A stretch of 9,080 bases of DNA from a bacterium (GTDB taxonomy: Bacteria > Patescibacteriota > Patescibacteriia > Patescibacteriales > JAGXOH01), in assembly GCA_021106995.1 (NCBI GenBank), contig JAIOTG010000099.1, positions 1-9,080 of the forward strand, read 5' to 3'. Positions 1 through 4,553 of the stretch are shown in pieces; within the stretch, counting starts at the first letter, position 1; each line of letters begins with the position of its first letter. A program made the position numbers and the translations under genes. Under the pieces are notes generated by a model. It was not told where the DNA came from. It did not search any database and saw only the letters and a list, made by a program, of their open reading frames with translations.

Positions 1-249
1 CTCTACCAAACTCCCACTATCCTCTCCAACTAATATTGCCTTAGTTTCATTTTTTAAAGATTGGGCTGCTTCTTTACTGACATCCAAAACCACCGGGATA
101 CTCCATATCTTACCGTTTGAAAGTCGCATATTGTCCAAAACAGAATAAAAATCATAAGAATACAAAAATCCATCTAAGGGATAATAAATTCCATTAACTA
201 TATTAAACGCATCTTGAATAATCTCTTCTCTAACTTTAATTTTTTTCAT
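1..249 (-). CDS. sat: Sulfate adenylyltransferase (ATP sulfurylase), N-terminal part; gene continues past the left edge
   Basis: ATP sulfurylase makes adenosine 5'-phosphosulfate (APS) and pyrophosphate from ATP and sulfate in the cytoplasm. Only the first 83 codons are in the window, read from ATG at 249-247. They cover part of the PUA-like N-terminal domain. The diagnostic stretches are PLDGF (about residues 24-28), then an MRL-x-NG-x-IWSIPVVLDV block (about 43-58), which matches the family pattern for this domain. The chain starts close to the NG-x-x-x-PLDGF segment, so it lacks most of the N-terminal arm of the longer bacterial enzymes. The catalytic HxxH-type nucleotide-binding domain would lie beyond the edge, so activity cannot be judged, nor whether an APS kinase domain is fused. 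The start overlaps the end of cysQ by 14 nt, implying one transcript and probable translational coupling. Confidence 0.85.
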   Translation of the reverse strand, partial: MKKIKVREEIIQDAFNIVNGIYYPLDGFLYSYDFYSVLDNMRLSNGKIWSIPVVLDVSKEAAQSLKNETKAILVGEDSGSLVE

Positions 250-1054
250 AACTTTCTATTTGTTTTAAAAATTTATCATGATTTTTTCCATTACTAGCAA
301 AATAACCAAATCTATTTTTAATATCTTCCTTATTGTAATTAAACAAATTCCCTTTAATGTTGGTTAAAATACCTCCAGCTTCACTTAAAATTATATCAGC
401 GGCACAAACGTCCCATTCCGAAGTATGGTCACTAGGATTTATATTAAATTCAGCGCTCCCTTCCGCAATCTTATCAATCTTTACTCCTACGCTACCACAA
501 GGAATCCTTTCTTTAAGAGATAAATCATTAAACAAATTATCTTCTAATTCAGTTTTGTGAAAACGACTCCCTATTATCCTGCTTTCTTTAAAATTATCAA
601 TCTCGGAAACTTTTATTTTCTCTTCATCTTTATCTTTTTCTTTCCTAAAAGCCCCTCCCCCAAGCGAAGCATAATAACAAGTTTCTCTAACAGGAACATA
701 AACGACTCCTAAAATTGGCCTATACACATTATCAATTTTCTCGACTAATCCTATCATAACCGAAAAATCCCCTGTTTTATGAATAAAATCTTTAGTGCCA
801 TCCATCGGATCTATTATCCAAACTCTTTCAGACTTCAATCTATCTTTATTATCAATCTTTTCCTCTGACAAAACACCATATCCATATCTATTAAGCTCCT
901 CTAATATAATTTGATTTGATTTTAAATCAGCCTCAGTTAAAGGAGAATTATCTTCTTTTTTTTCTATATTATAATCAGAATTATAAAAAGACATAATCGC
1001 ATCCCCTGCCTTTTTTGAAACTTCTATTACATGCTTTTTAATTTCTTTATCCAT
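236..1054 (-). CDS. cysQ: 3'(2'),5'-bisphosphate nucleotidase, inositol monophosphatase superfamily
   Basis: CysQ hydrolyses 3'-phosphoadenosine 5'-phosphate (PAP) to AMP, removing the inhibitory by-product of PAPS-using reactions. The 272-residue length is normal for the family. The Mg2+-binding signatures are visible: SPLTEAD (37-43), LSEE (62-65), the hallmark W-x-IDPMDGT (79-87, metal ligands D82 and D85), and the C-terminal EWDVCAAD (213-220, D215) followed by EAGG (225-228). Phe90 and the IGLV strand after DPMDGT also fit. The neighbouring sat gene favours CysQ over an inositol or fructose-bisphosphate phosphatase. ATG at 1054-1052 has no close Shine-Dalgarno, because AT-only sequence precedes it. 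A possible small ORF ends 20 nt upstream, so initiation may depend on coupling or on a weakly structured leader. The sat start lies inside the last codons of this gene. Confidence 0.93.
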   Translation of the reverse strand: MDKEIKKHVIEVSKKAGDAIMSFYNSDYNIEKKEDNSPLTEADLKSNQIILEELNRYGYGVLSEEKIDNKDRLKSERVWIIDPMDGTKDFIHKTGDFSVMIGLVEKIDNVYRPILGVVYVPVRETCYYASLGGGAFRKEKDKDEEKIKVSEIDNFKESRIIGSRFHKTELEDNLFNDLSLKERIPCGSVGVKIDKIAEGSAEFNINPSDHTSEWDVCAADIILSEAGGILTNIKGNLFNYNKEDIKNRFGYFASNGKNHDKFLKQIESYEKN

Positions 1055-1074
1055 TTTTATTTTTTAATTTTTTA

Positions 1075-1155
1075 CTACCCCTCAATAAGACTAATAACAA
1101 AAACAGGTTTGTAATAATTACTCTTCAAAATATTAAATAAATATATATCTACCAT
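1075..1155 (-). CDS. Possible 26-residue small ORF upstream of cysQ
   Basis: Reading the minus strand, ATG at 1155-1153 lies 6 nt after a GGAG (1165-1162) and opens a 26-codon frame that stops at TAG (1077-1075). The product starts MVDIYLFNILK, ends KPVFVISLIEG, and is mostly hydrophobic in its C-terminal half. It sits between the candidate promoter at 1207-1235 and cysQ, ending 20 nt before the cysQ start. It could be a leader peptide whose translation affects cysQ, a tiny membrane peptide, or chance. The only support is the well-placed ribosome binding site and the position; I recognise no family. Confidence 0.3.
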   Translation of the reverse strand: MVDIYLFNILKSNYYKPVFVISLIEG

Positions 1156-1206
1156 CTCATACTCCAATAAATCTTAATTATTTAAAACTATCTTTAATTA
1201 CGCTTT

Positions 1207-1235
1207 ATTTTATCATCCGAGCTTTTAAAAATCAA
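1207..1235 (-). promoter_or_regulatory. Candidate sigma-70-type promoter for cysQ-sat
   Basis: On the minus strand, TTGATT (1235-1230) is followed after exactly 17 nt by TAAAAT (1212-1207). A TG one base before the -10 makes an extended -10 (TGATAAAAT). Transcription would start near 1200, giving a leader of about 145 nt before cysQ that contains the small ORF. This is a motif reading only. Confidence 0.5.
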
Positions 1236-1314
1236 TCCAAGACTAAATTAAAAGAAGAAAAATAATAAATTATAATCTAACAGACCTTTAGGAGTGCGAT
1301 AAATAAAATTTGAA

Positions 1315-1342
1315 TTGTATTTTTATTTACACCTGTTAATAT
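1315..1342 (+). promoter_or_regulatory. Candidate extended -10 promoter for the zinc-site protein gene
   Basis: TTGTAT (1315-1320), a 16-nt spacer and TAATAT (1337-1342), with TG at 1334-1335, form an extended -10 element (TGTTAATAT). The predicted start is near 1349, about 50 nt before the GTG at 1400. The -35 matches the consensus only in TTG, so the call leans on the extended -10 and on the similar arrangement upstream of 2845. Confidence 0.45.
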
Positions 1343-1353
1343 AAAATAAATAA

Positions 1354-1369
1354 GTTCTTTAAAATAAAC
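1354..1369 (+). promoter_or_regulatory. boxA-like element at the start of the transcript
   Basis: GTTCTTTAAAATAAAC begins 11 nt after the candidate -10, so it would be almost the first thing transcribed. GTTCTTT followed by an A-rich run is the pattern of Bacillus-type rRNA boxA (TGTTCTTTGAAAAC), the RNA site bound by NusB-S10 during antitermination. This copy has A where that boxA has G after TTT. It parallels the better copy at 2759-2773. Function as a NusB site is inference. Confidence 0.4.
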
Positions 1370-1399
1370 AACAACATACAAGCGAAAAGGAGGCTTACT

Positions 1400-2506
1400 G
1401 TGCGTGATAATCTAATCAAAAATTTAAAAGAAGGCTTTCTTCCTCCAGAAATTATAATTCCATGGTTTGGTTTTGTAATAAAAAATATGGGGAGCTTAAA
1501 AATGAAAAGCCTTTTTAACAAAATTGGACAAAAAGACGCAACTGAAATCTTTATTTTAATCGCATTAGAAATCGGAAAAAAAGCTAAAACAGAGAAAAAG
1601 ACAAAAAAAGAAATGGCAAGGATGACAAACGCTTTATTTCGAAAAAATCTGAAAAACTATGGATTTCAAACAAAAAAAGACCATTGGGGAGACAATGCAA
1701 GCTGGTACAAAGACACTAAAGATTGGGAAATTGCTATTGAAGAAATTGAAAAGCTTGGTTTTGACCCTGGGTCACCTTGGAAATGTTCTATTTCAGCTAA
1801 AGAACAAGTTAAATGTGGGATTCCCGGATGTAAAAAGAATGGAATTTACTTAGATGAAAAATATGGTAAAATTTGCCATAATCACGAAGGGTACATTGCT
1901 CTTAGAACAAAGAAGGGCTGGAATAATCCTTACAGAGGAATAGAGGATGGATTTAGGCCAAACTATAAAAAGAAAGGTCCATTCAAGAACAATCGAGCTT
2001 TTTGGAAATTCATCCAATCTCAAATTACAGAAGAAAAATGGGGACAAATCTGGAGATGGGCAAAGGGAAGGGAAAAAGAAATAGACATTAAAATTTTCGA
2101 AGAAATAAGAGAAACAATAATTGAGTCCATATCTAATCTTCCTGAACATTTACAAAAATTTAAAAAAGAAAAATCACTAGTCTTCATAAACCTAACCTGC
2201 AAAAAATGCGGAAATAAATTTGAATTTGATCTACTTCAGAAAATAAAAAATGATGTTAAAATACCGACTCTGTGCCCAAGTTGCGGGGGAAGAAATCATT
2301 CTAAAAGAACATATAGAACGGCTCATATTCTTAAAAAGATAAAAAAGGGAGAAGTAACAAGAGATAATGCGGCTTTATTATTGGGCTATCACCCTCAAAA
2401 TGTGGGGAAATTTAGAAAAATTTTAGAGACAAAGGGTATCGAAGCCCTAGGATCTAAACTAGGAGATCCCTTTTTTAAAAAAAAGGAAAAAAAACAATCA
2501 ATATAA
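1400..2506 (+). CDS. Unrecognised 368-residue protein with two predicted zinc sites and a possible C-terminal helix-turn-helix
   Basis: I do not recognise the family. The GTG start at 1400 is set by AAAAGGAGG (1385-1393) six nt upstream; in-frame ATGs at 1487 and 1502 have nothing comparable. The N-terminus carries a hydrophobic block, LPPEIIIPWFGFVI (about 14-27), then a Lys-rich region (61-71). A first Cys/His cluster is C139-x4-C144 with C159-H160-x-H162, enough for one zinc. A second is a zinc-ribbon pattern, C267-x2-C270 and C292-x2-C295. Residues about 306-350 (ILKKIKKGEVTRDNAALLLG, then HPQNVGKFRKILETKGIEAL) read as two helices with a turn and could be a DNA-binding helix-turn-helix, and the tail (359-366) is Lys-rich. 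The composition is strongly basic. A nucleic-acid-binding role is plausible but unproven; no nuclease, integrase or transposase motif was found. It is alone on its transcript, between a boxA-like leader and a strong terminator. Confidence 0.85.
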   Translation: MRDNLIKNLKEGFLPPEIIIPWFGFVIKNMGSLKMKSLFNKIGQKDATEIFILIALEIGKKAKTEKKTKKEMARMTNALFRKNLKNYGFQTKKDHWGDNASWYKDTKDWEIAIEEIEKLGFDPGSPWKCSISAKEQVKCGIPGCKKNGIYLDEKYGKICHNHEGYIALRTKKGWNNPYRGIEDGFRPNYKKKGPFKNNRAFWKFIQSQITEEKWGQIWRWAKGREKEIDIKIFEEIRETIIESISNLPEHLQKFKKEKSLVFINLTCKKCGNKFEFDLLQKIKNDVKIPTLCPSCGGRNHSKRTYRTAHILKKIKKGEVTRDNAALLLGYHPQNVGKFRKILETKGIEALGSKLGDPFFKKKEKKQSI

Positions 2507-2540
2507 AAAGGTATTCCAAAATTGATGGGATACCTTTTTT
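2505..2540 (+). terminator. Intrinsic terminator after the zinc-site protein gene
   Basis: A 13-bp stem pairs 2505-2517 with 2527-2539, unbroken apart from one G-T pair (2515/2529), around a 9-nt loop, and ends in TTTTTT (2535-2540). It starts inside the TAA stop codon. The matching A-run and T-run make it potentially bidirectional. It isolates this gene from the operon at 2845. Confidence 0.88.
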
Positions 2541-2612
2541 AAATTTAAAAATACTTTATTTAAAAGGTTTTTTTTGATATAATTAAAAGAATCTCTATTT
2601 ATAAATTTATAG

Positions 2613-2655
2613 AAAAATTATTTTAAGAATCTTTTTTTATGTTAAAATAATTTTT
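2613..2655. repeat. Perfect 14-bp A/T inverted repeat
   Basis: AAAAATTATTTTAA (2613-2626) is the exact reverse complement of 2642-2655, with a 15-nt spacer. The right arm ends in five Ts, so as RNA it would be a weak all-A/U hairpin with a short U tail. It could be a second, weak terminator, the 3' end of a short RNA begun at the extended -10 at 2575-2583, or a protein-binding site in DNA. Confidence 0.45.
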
Positions 2656-2666
2656 AAAATAAAAAA

Positions 2667-2688
2667 ACTAATAATATTATATATTAGT
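2667..2688. repeat. 22-bp interrupted palindrome upstream of the -35
   Basis: The arms ACTAATA (2667-2673) and TATTAGT (2682-2688) are exact reverse complements separated by 8 bp. The centre lies about 41 bp upstream of the -35 at 2719. The spacing of the half-sites suits a dimeric regulator binding upstream of a promoter, but in such AT-rich DNA it may be chance. Confidence 0.3.
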
Positions 2689-2718
2689 CAAAAATAAAGA
2701 CAAAAAAAGCAAATAGAC

Positions 2719-2747
2719 TTGACATTTTATTATTTTTATGGTAATCT
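2719..2747 (+). promoter_or_regulatory. Promoter of the surface-protein operon
   Basis: A perfect TTGACA (2719-2724) is followed after 17 nt by TAATCT (2742-2747), with TG at 2739-2740 forming an extended -10 (TGGTAATCT). Initiation is expected near 2754, giving a leader of about 90 nt before the ATG at 2845. It is the best -35 in the window. Confidence 0.72.
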
Positions 2748-2758
2748 TTCATGTCAAT

Positions 2759-2773
2759 TGTTCTTTGAAAATT
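2759..2773 (+). promoter_or_regulatory. boxA-like antitermination element in the operon leader
   Basis: TGTTCTTTGAAAATT agrees with the Bacillus-type rRNA leader boxA (TGTTCTTTGAAAACT) at all but one position. It lies within the first 5-20 nt of the predicted transcript. In rRNA operons boxA is bound by NusB-S10 and suppresses premature termination. No rRNA gene follows here; a protein operon does. The sequence match is direct; the function is inferred. Confidence 0.55.
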
Positions 2774-2787
2774 ATAAATCAAAAAAC

Positions 2788-2798
2788 ACCGAAACGGT
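2788..2798 (+). promoter_or_regulatory. Small leader hairpin
   Basis: ACCG-AAA-CGGT forms a 4-bp stem with a 3-nt loop, 14 nt after the boxA-like element and 33 nt before the Shine-Dalgarno. It stands out as the only G/C-rich spot in an otherwise A/T leader. It could be a small structural element of the leader; a boxB- or boxC-like role is speculative. Confidence 0.3.
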
Positions 2799-2844
2799 TA
2801 AAAATATAGAACTTATTTAAAATACATAAAAAAGGAGGGGCGAA

Positions 2845-3360
2845 ATGAAAAAATTGTTTCCAAAAAGGAAGGGGGTATTATTGCTATTTTTCTTGTGTTT
2901 ATTTATTTCAGGTTGGTACATTTTAAGAGGAGCGAATCTTCTTCCGCCACTTTTTAACACCGAAAGAGTCATCGTGCTTGAAACCAAAGAAGGTTTTTGG
3001 GTTAGTACGGGATCAGAAATGACAATAGTGGAAAAAGGAGTCTTCTCTATAATAGAAGATTGGATGGAGGAAAAATTTTCTTCGGAATCAAAGGATGAAT
3101 TCTATAAACTAATCCTTCCGAGGAACAAACCTGTGAAAATCAACAAAAACCTATCTCTCACTTATAAAAATGCCTACAAAGAAAGAATTAAATTGGTAGA
3201 TCAAAATCAAGGAGTACATTTACTTCTTGATAAAAAGAACCATAAAAATCCTTTCTATGGGATTATTTTAGAAATTGAAACAGTAGAAAAAAACCAAATT
3301 AGGGTTAAAATATACCCTAAAAATAATTCAACAAAACCCTTGTCATCACCCGGGGTTTAA
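2845..3360 (+). CDS. Membrane-anchored protein of unknown function, first gene of the surface operon
   Basis: I do not recognise this 171-residue protein. The N-terminus is KRKG followed by a hydrophobic helix at about residues 10-27 and then RGANLLPP. No AxA cleavage site is evident, so the N-terminus probably stays as an anchor with the rest outside the membrane. The remainder alternates short beta-like stretches (RVIVLETKEGFWVSTGSEM, 40-58; YGIILEIETVEKNQIRVKI, 138-156) with a charged helical segment (about 66-83). No cysteine lies outside the membrane segment. ATG at 2845 follows AAAGGAGG (2831-2838), a strong Shine-Dalgarno. The next gene starts 12 nt after the stop with its own ribosome binding site, so the three genes 2845-5615 form one operon. 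It might be a small scaffold or anchor for the two secreted partners; that is inference. Confidence 0.85.
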   Translation: MKKLFPKRKGVLLLFFLCLFISGWYILRGANLLPPLFNTERVIVLETKEGFWVSTGSEMTIVEKGVFSIIEDWMEEKFSSESKDEFYKLILPRNKPVKINKNLSLTYKNAYKERIKLVDQNQGVHLLLDKKNHKNPFYGIILEIETVEKNQIRVKIYPKNNSTKPLSSPGV

Positions 3361-3372
3361 AGGAGGCAAACA

Positions 3373-4539
3373 ATGAAATGGGGTAAAATTTTTGCGATTT
3401 TTGTCGCAATACTTATCTGTTTTAATCCCCTATTCGCTAACGCCGCGGGGGAACTAACATTAACATGGAACTGGCCTGATGATAACCGGGTAATAGGAAT
3501 TAATGTTTATTCGGGACACGATAGCTATATAGAAAACCACGCTGATGCCGGAGCTGAAACTTCATACACTTTTACTGCCACAGATTTTGAAACTGGAATT
3601 ATTTATTTCTCAGCCACATCCTACGACGCCGAAGGGAATGAAAGTGATTTTGCTGAAGCCATTAGTTGGAACAACTATCTTTGCGGCAATGGCTGGAGCA
3701 CACTCATGACTACCTATCTCTTAGGAGAAGATAGTGACGCTGACTATGATGGCGACGGAATATCTAATGAAGATGATACTGATATTGACGGTGACGGAAT
3801 ATCTAATCAGGTAGAAGTCGCTTACTTTGGAGACAAATGGGACGAAGACACTGATTTAGATGGAACTATTAATGTGTTTGATTCTGATTCTGACAACGAC
3901 GGAACACCAGATGGTTCTGATAGTAGTCCCTTACTTGACACAAGATACGGTTATGTAGATCACCTTTATGTGATTGAGAACTCCGATCCAGTCATGGTAG
4001 GGCTAACCTCTTATGATGTTTCCAAAATTCCGGTTTGTAAATGTTTCAACAGAACAACCGGAGCACAAAGGAATATTATATACGGGGATGCTGATTATTG
4101 GTCCATAAGCTTAGAAGACAGAGGCAATCTTGATGAGGCCAACGGCAACGAAGTTGCTGTAACTCTCAGACACAAAACCACCTCAGCGAAGATAGTTCAA
4201 ATCCGGGATATTATCACCGGAGAAATATATGATCCATCTTCACCGGCTTACTACTCACTCTCCATCATCGCTCACGTTTACTTTGAGGACAATGGAGTTC
4301 CCAGACTCGCTATAGTGGGTTATTGTGAAACAACCTCAAGAACCATGCTCAGAATCTATAATTCTGACAGATCAGTACTATTCGATGTAGCAGTCCTTGA
4401 CGCAGGCGAACACGCTCTTGACATGGGAGTTTTCTCCGATGTTGACAACGACGGCTCACCTGATATTGCCGTAGCAAAAAGTACCAGCAATCAAGTGGAT
4501 ATAATTAATACTTCCACTGGAGAAATCATAAATTTCTAA
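3373..4539 (+). CDS. Secreted protein: fibronectin III-like domain, calcium-binding TSP3-type repeats, FG-GAP-like repeats
   Basis: A 388-residue extracellular protein. Residues 1-25 are a signal peptide (MKWGK, hydrophobic core, ANA|A cleavage near 24/25). Residues about 27-99 read as a fibronectin III/Ig-like domain (LTLTWNWPDD, SYTFTATDF, IYFSATSYDAEGNESDF). Residues 120-185 are acidic thrombospondin type 3-like calcium loops with DxDxDGDG spacing (D122-D128, D135-D141, D159-D163, D170-D180). From about 246 come three FG-GAP/VCBS-like blades, the last with the classic DVDNDGSPDIAVAKS (356-370). Cysteines at 104, 222, 224 and 318 could form disulfides. The protein stops right after the third blade, with too few blades for a usual closed propeller and no wall anchor seen. 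ATG at 3373 follows AGGAGG (3361-3366). G+C is higher than in nearby genes. Likely a ligand-binding or adhesive surface protein; partner unknown. Confidence 0.87.
   Translation: MKWGKIFAIFVAILICFNPLFANAAGELTLTWNWPDDNRVIGINVYSGHDSYIENHADAGAETSYTFTATDFETGIIYFSATSYDAEGNESDFAEAISWNNYLCGNGWSTLMTTYLLGEDSDADYDGDGISNEDDTDIDGDGISNQVEVAYFGDKWDEDTDLDGTINVFDSDSDNDGTPDGSDSSPLLDTRYGYVDHLYVIENSDPVMVGLTSYDVSKIPVCKCFNRTTGAQRNIIYGDADYWSISLEDRGNLDEANGNEVAVTLRHKTTSAKIVQIRDIITGEIYDPSSPAYYSLSIIAHVYFEDNGVPRLAIVGYCETTSRTMLRIYNSDRSVLFDVAVLDAGEHALDMGVFSDVDNDGSPDIAVAKSTSNQVDIINTSTGEIINF
3754..3807 (+). repeat. 39-bp-period tandem repeat coding for calcium-binding loops
   Basis: GACGGAATATCTAAT occurs exactly at 3754-3768 and again at 3793-3807. 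The 39-bp offset equals a 13-residue protein repeat, and both copies encode the DGISN end of a DxDxDGDGISN loop. Identity at the DNA level over 15 bases suggests a fairly recent duplication of one loop unit within the gene. Confidence 0.7.
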
Positions 4540-4553
4540 AAAGGAGCGGAAAA

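Larger units (their letters stand above)
2541..2718. other. Gene-free, extremely AT-rich stretch upstream of the surface-protein operon
   Basis: No supported coding region exists between the terminator at 2540 and the promoter at 2719. The stretch holds a perfect consensus extended -10 (TGATATAAT, 2575-2583) without a convincing -35, a 14-bp perfect inverted repeat (2613-2655), and an interrupted palindrome (2667-2688). AAGAATCT occurs twice (2587-2594 and 2625-2632). Much of this may reflect base composition alone. Confidence 0.5.

Noticed and set aside
357..560. Plus-strand open frame of 67 codons inside cysQ
   Set aside because: It runs antisense through a clearly conserved gene, lacks a ribosome binding site, and its product resembles nothing known.
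1075..1155. KPVFVISL in the small ORF as a remnant of a sulfotransferase 5'-phosphosulfate-binding loop
   Set aside because: The resemblance to KPxFIxGxxRSGTT stops before the decisive RSGTT residues, and no related sequence follows the stop codon.
1336..2202. Minus-strand open frames (1336-1521, 1850-2149, 2020-2202) opposite the zinc-site protein gene
   Set aside because: The Lys/Glu-rich coding strand gives long Phe/Ser/Leu-rich antisense frames. None has a ribosome binding site, and the plus-strand gene has a strong one, a promoter and a terminator.
1400..2506. Transposase or homing endonuclease identity for the zinc-site protein
   Set aside because: No DDE, HNH, GIY-YIG, LAGLIDADG or serine/tyrosine recombinase motif is visible, and there are no flanking terminal repeats or target duplications.
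2759..2844. Riboswitch in the leader of the surface-protein operon
   Set aside because: Apart from one 4-bp hairpin the leader is almost pure A/T with no conserved aptamer-like core; the boxA-like reading explains it better.
3373..4539. Dockerin domain of a cellulosome in the acidic repeat region
   Set aside because: The DxDxDGDG loops recur at 13-residue and irregular spacing as in TSP3 repeats, without the paired loop-helix units of a dockerin.
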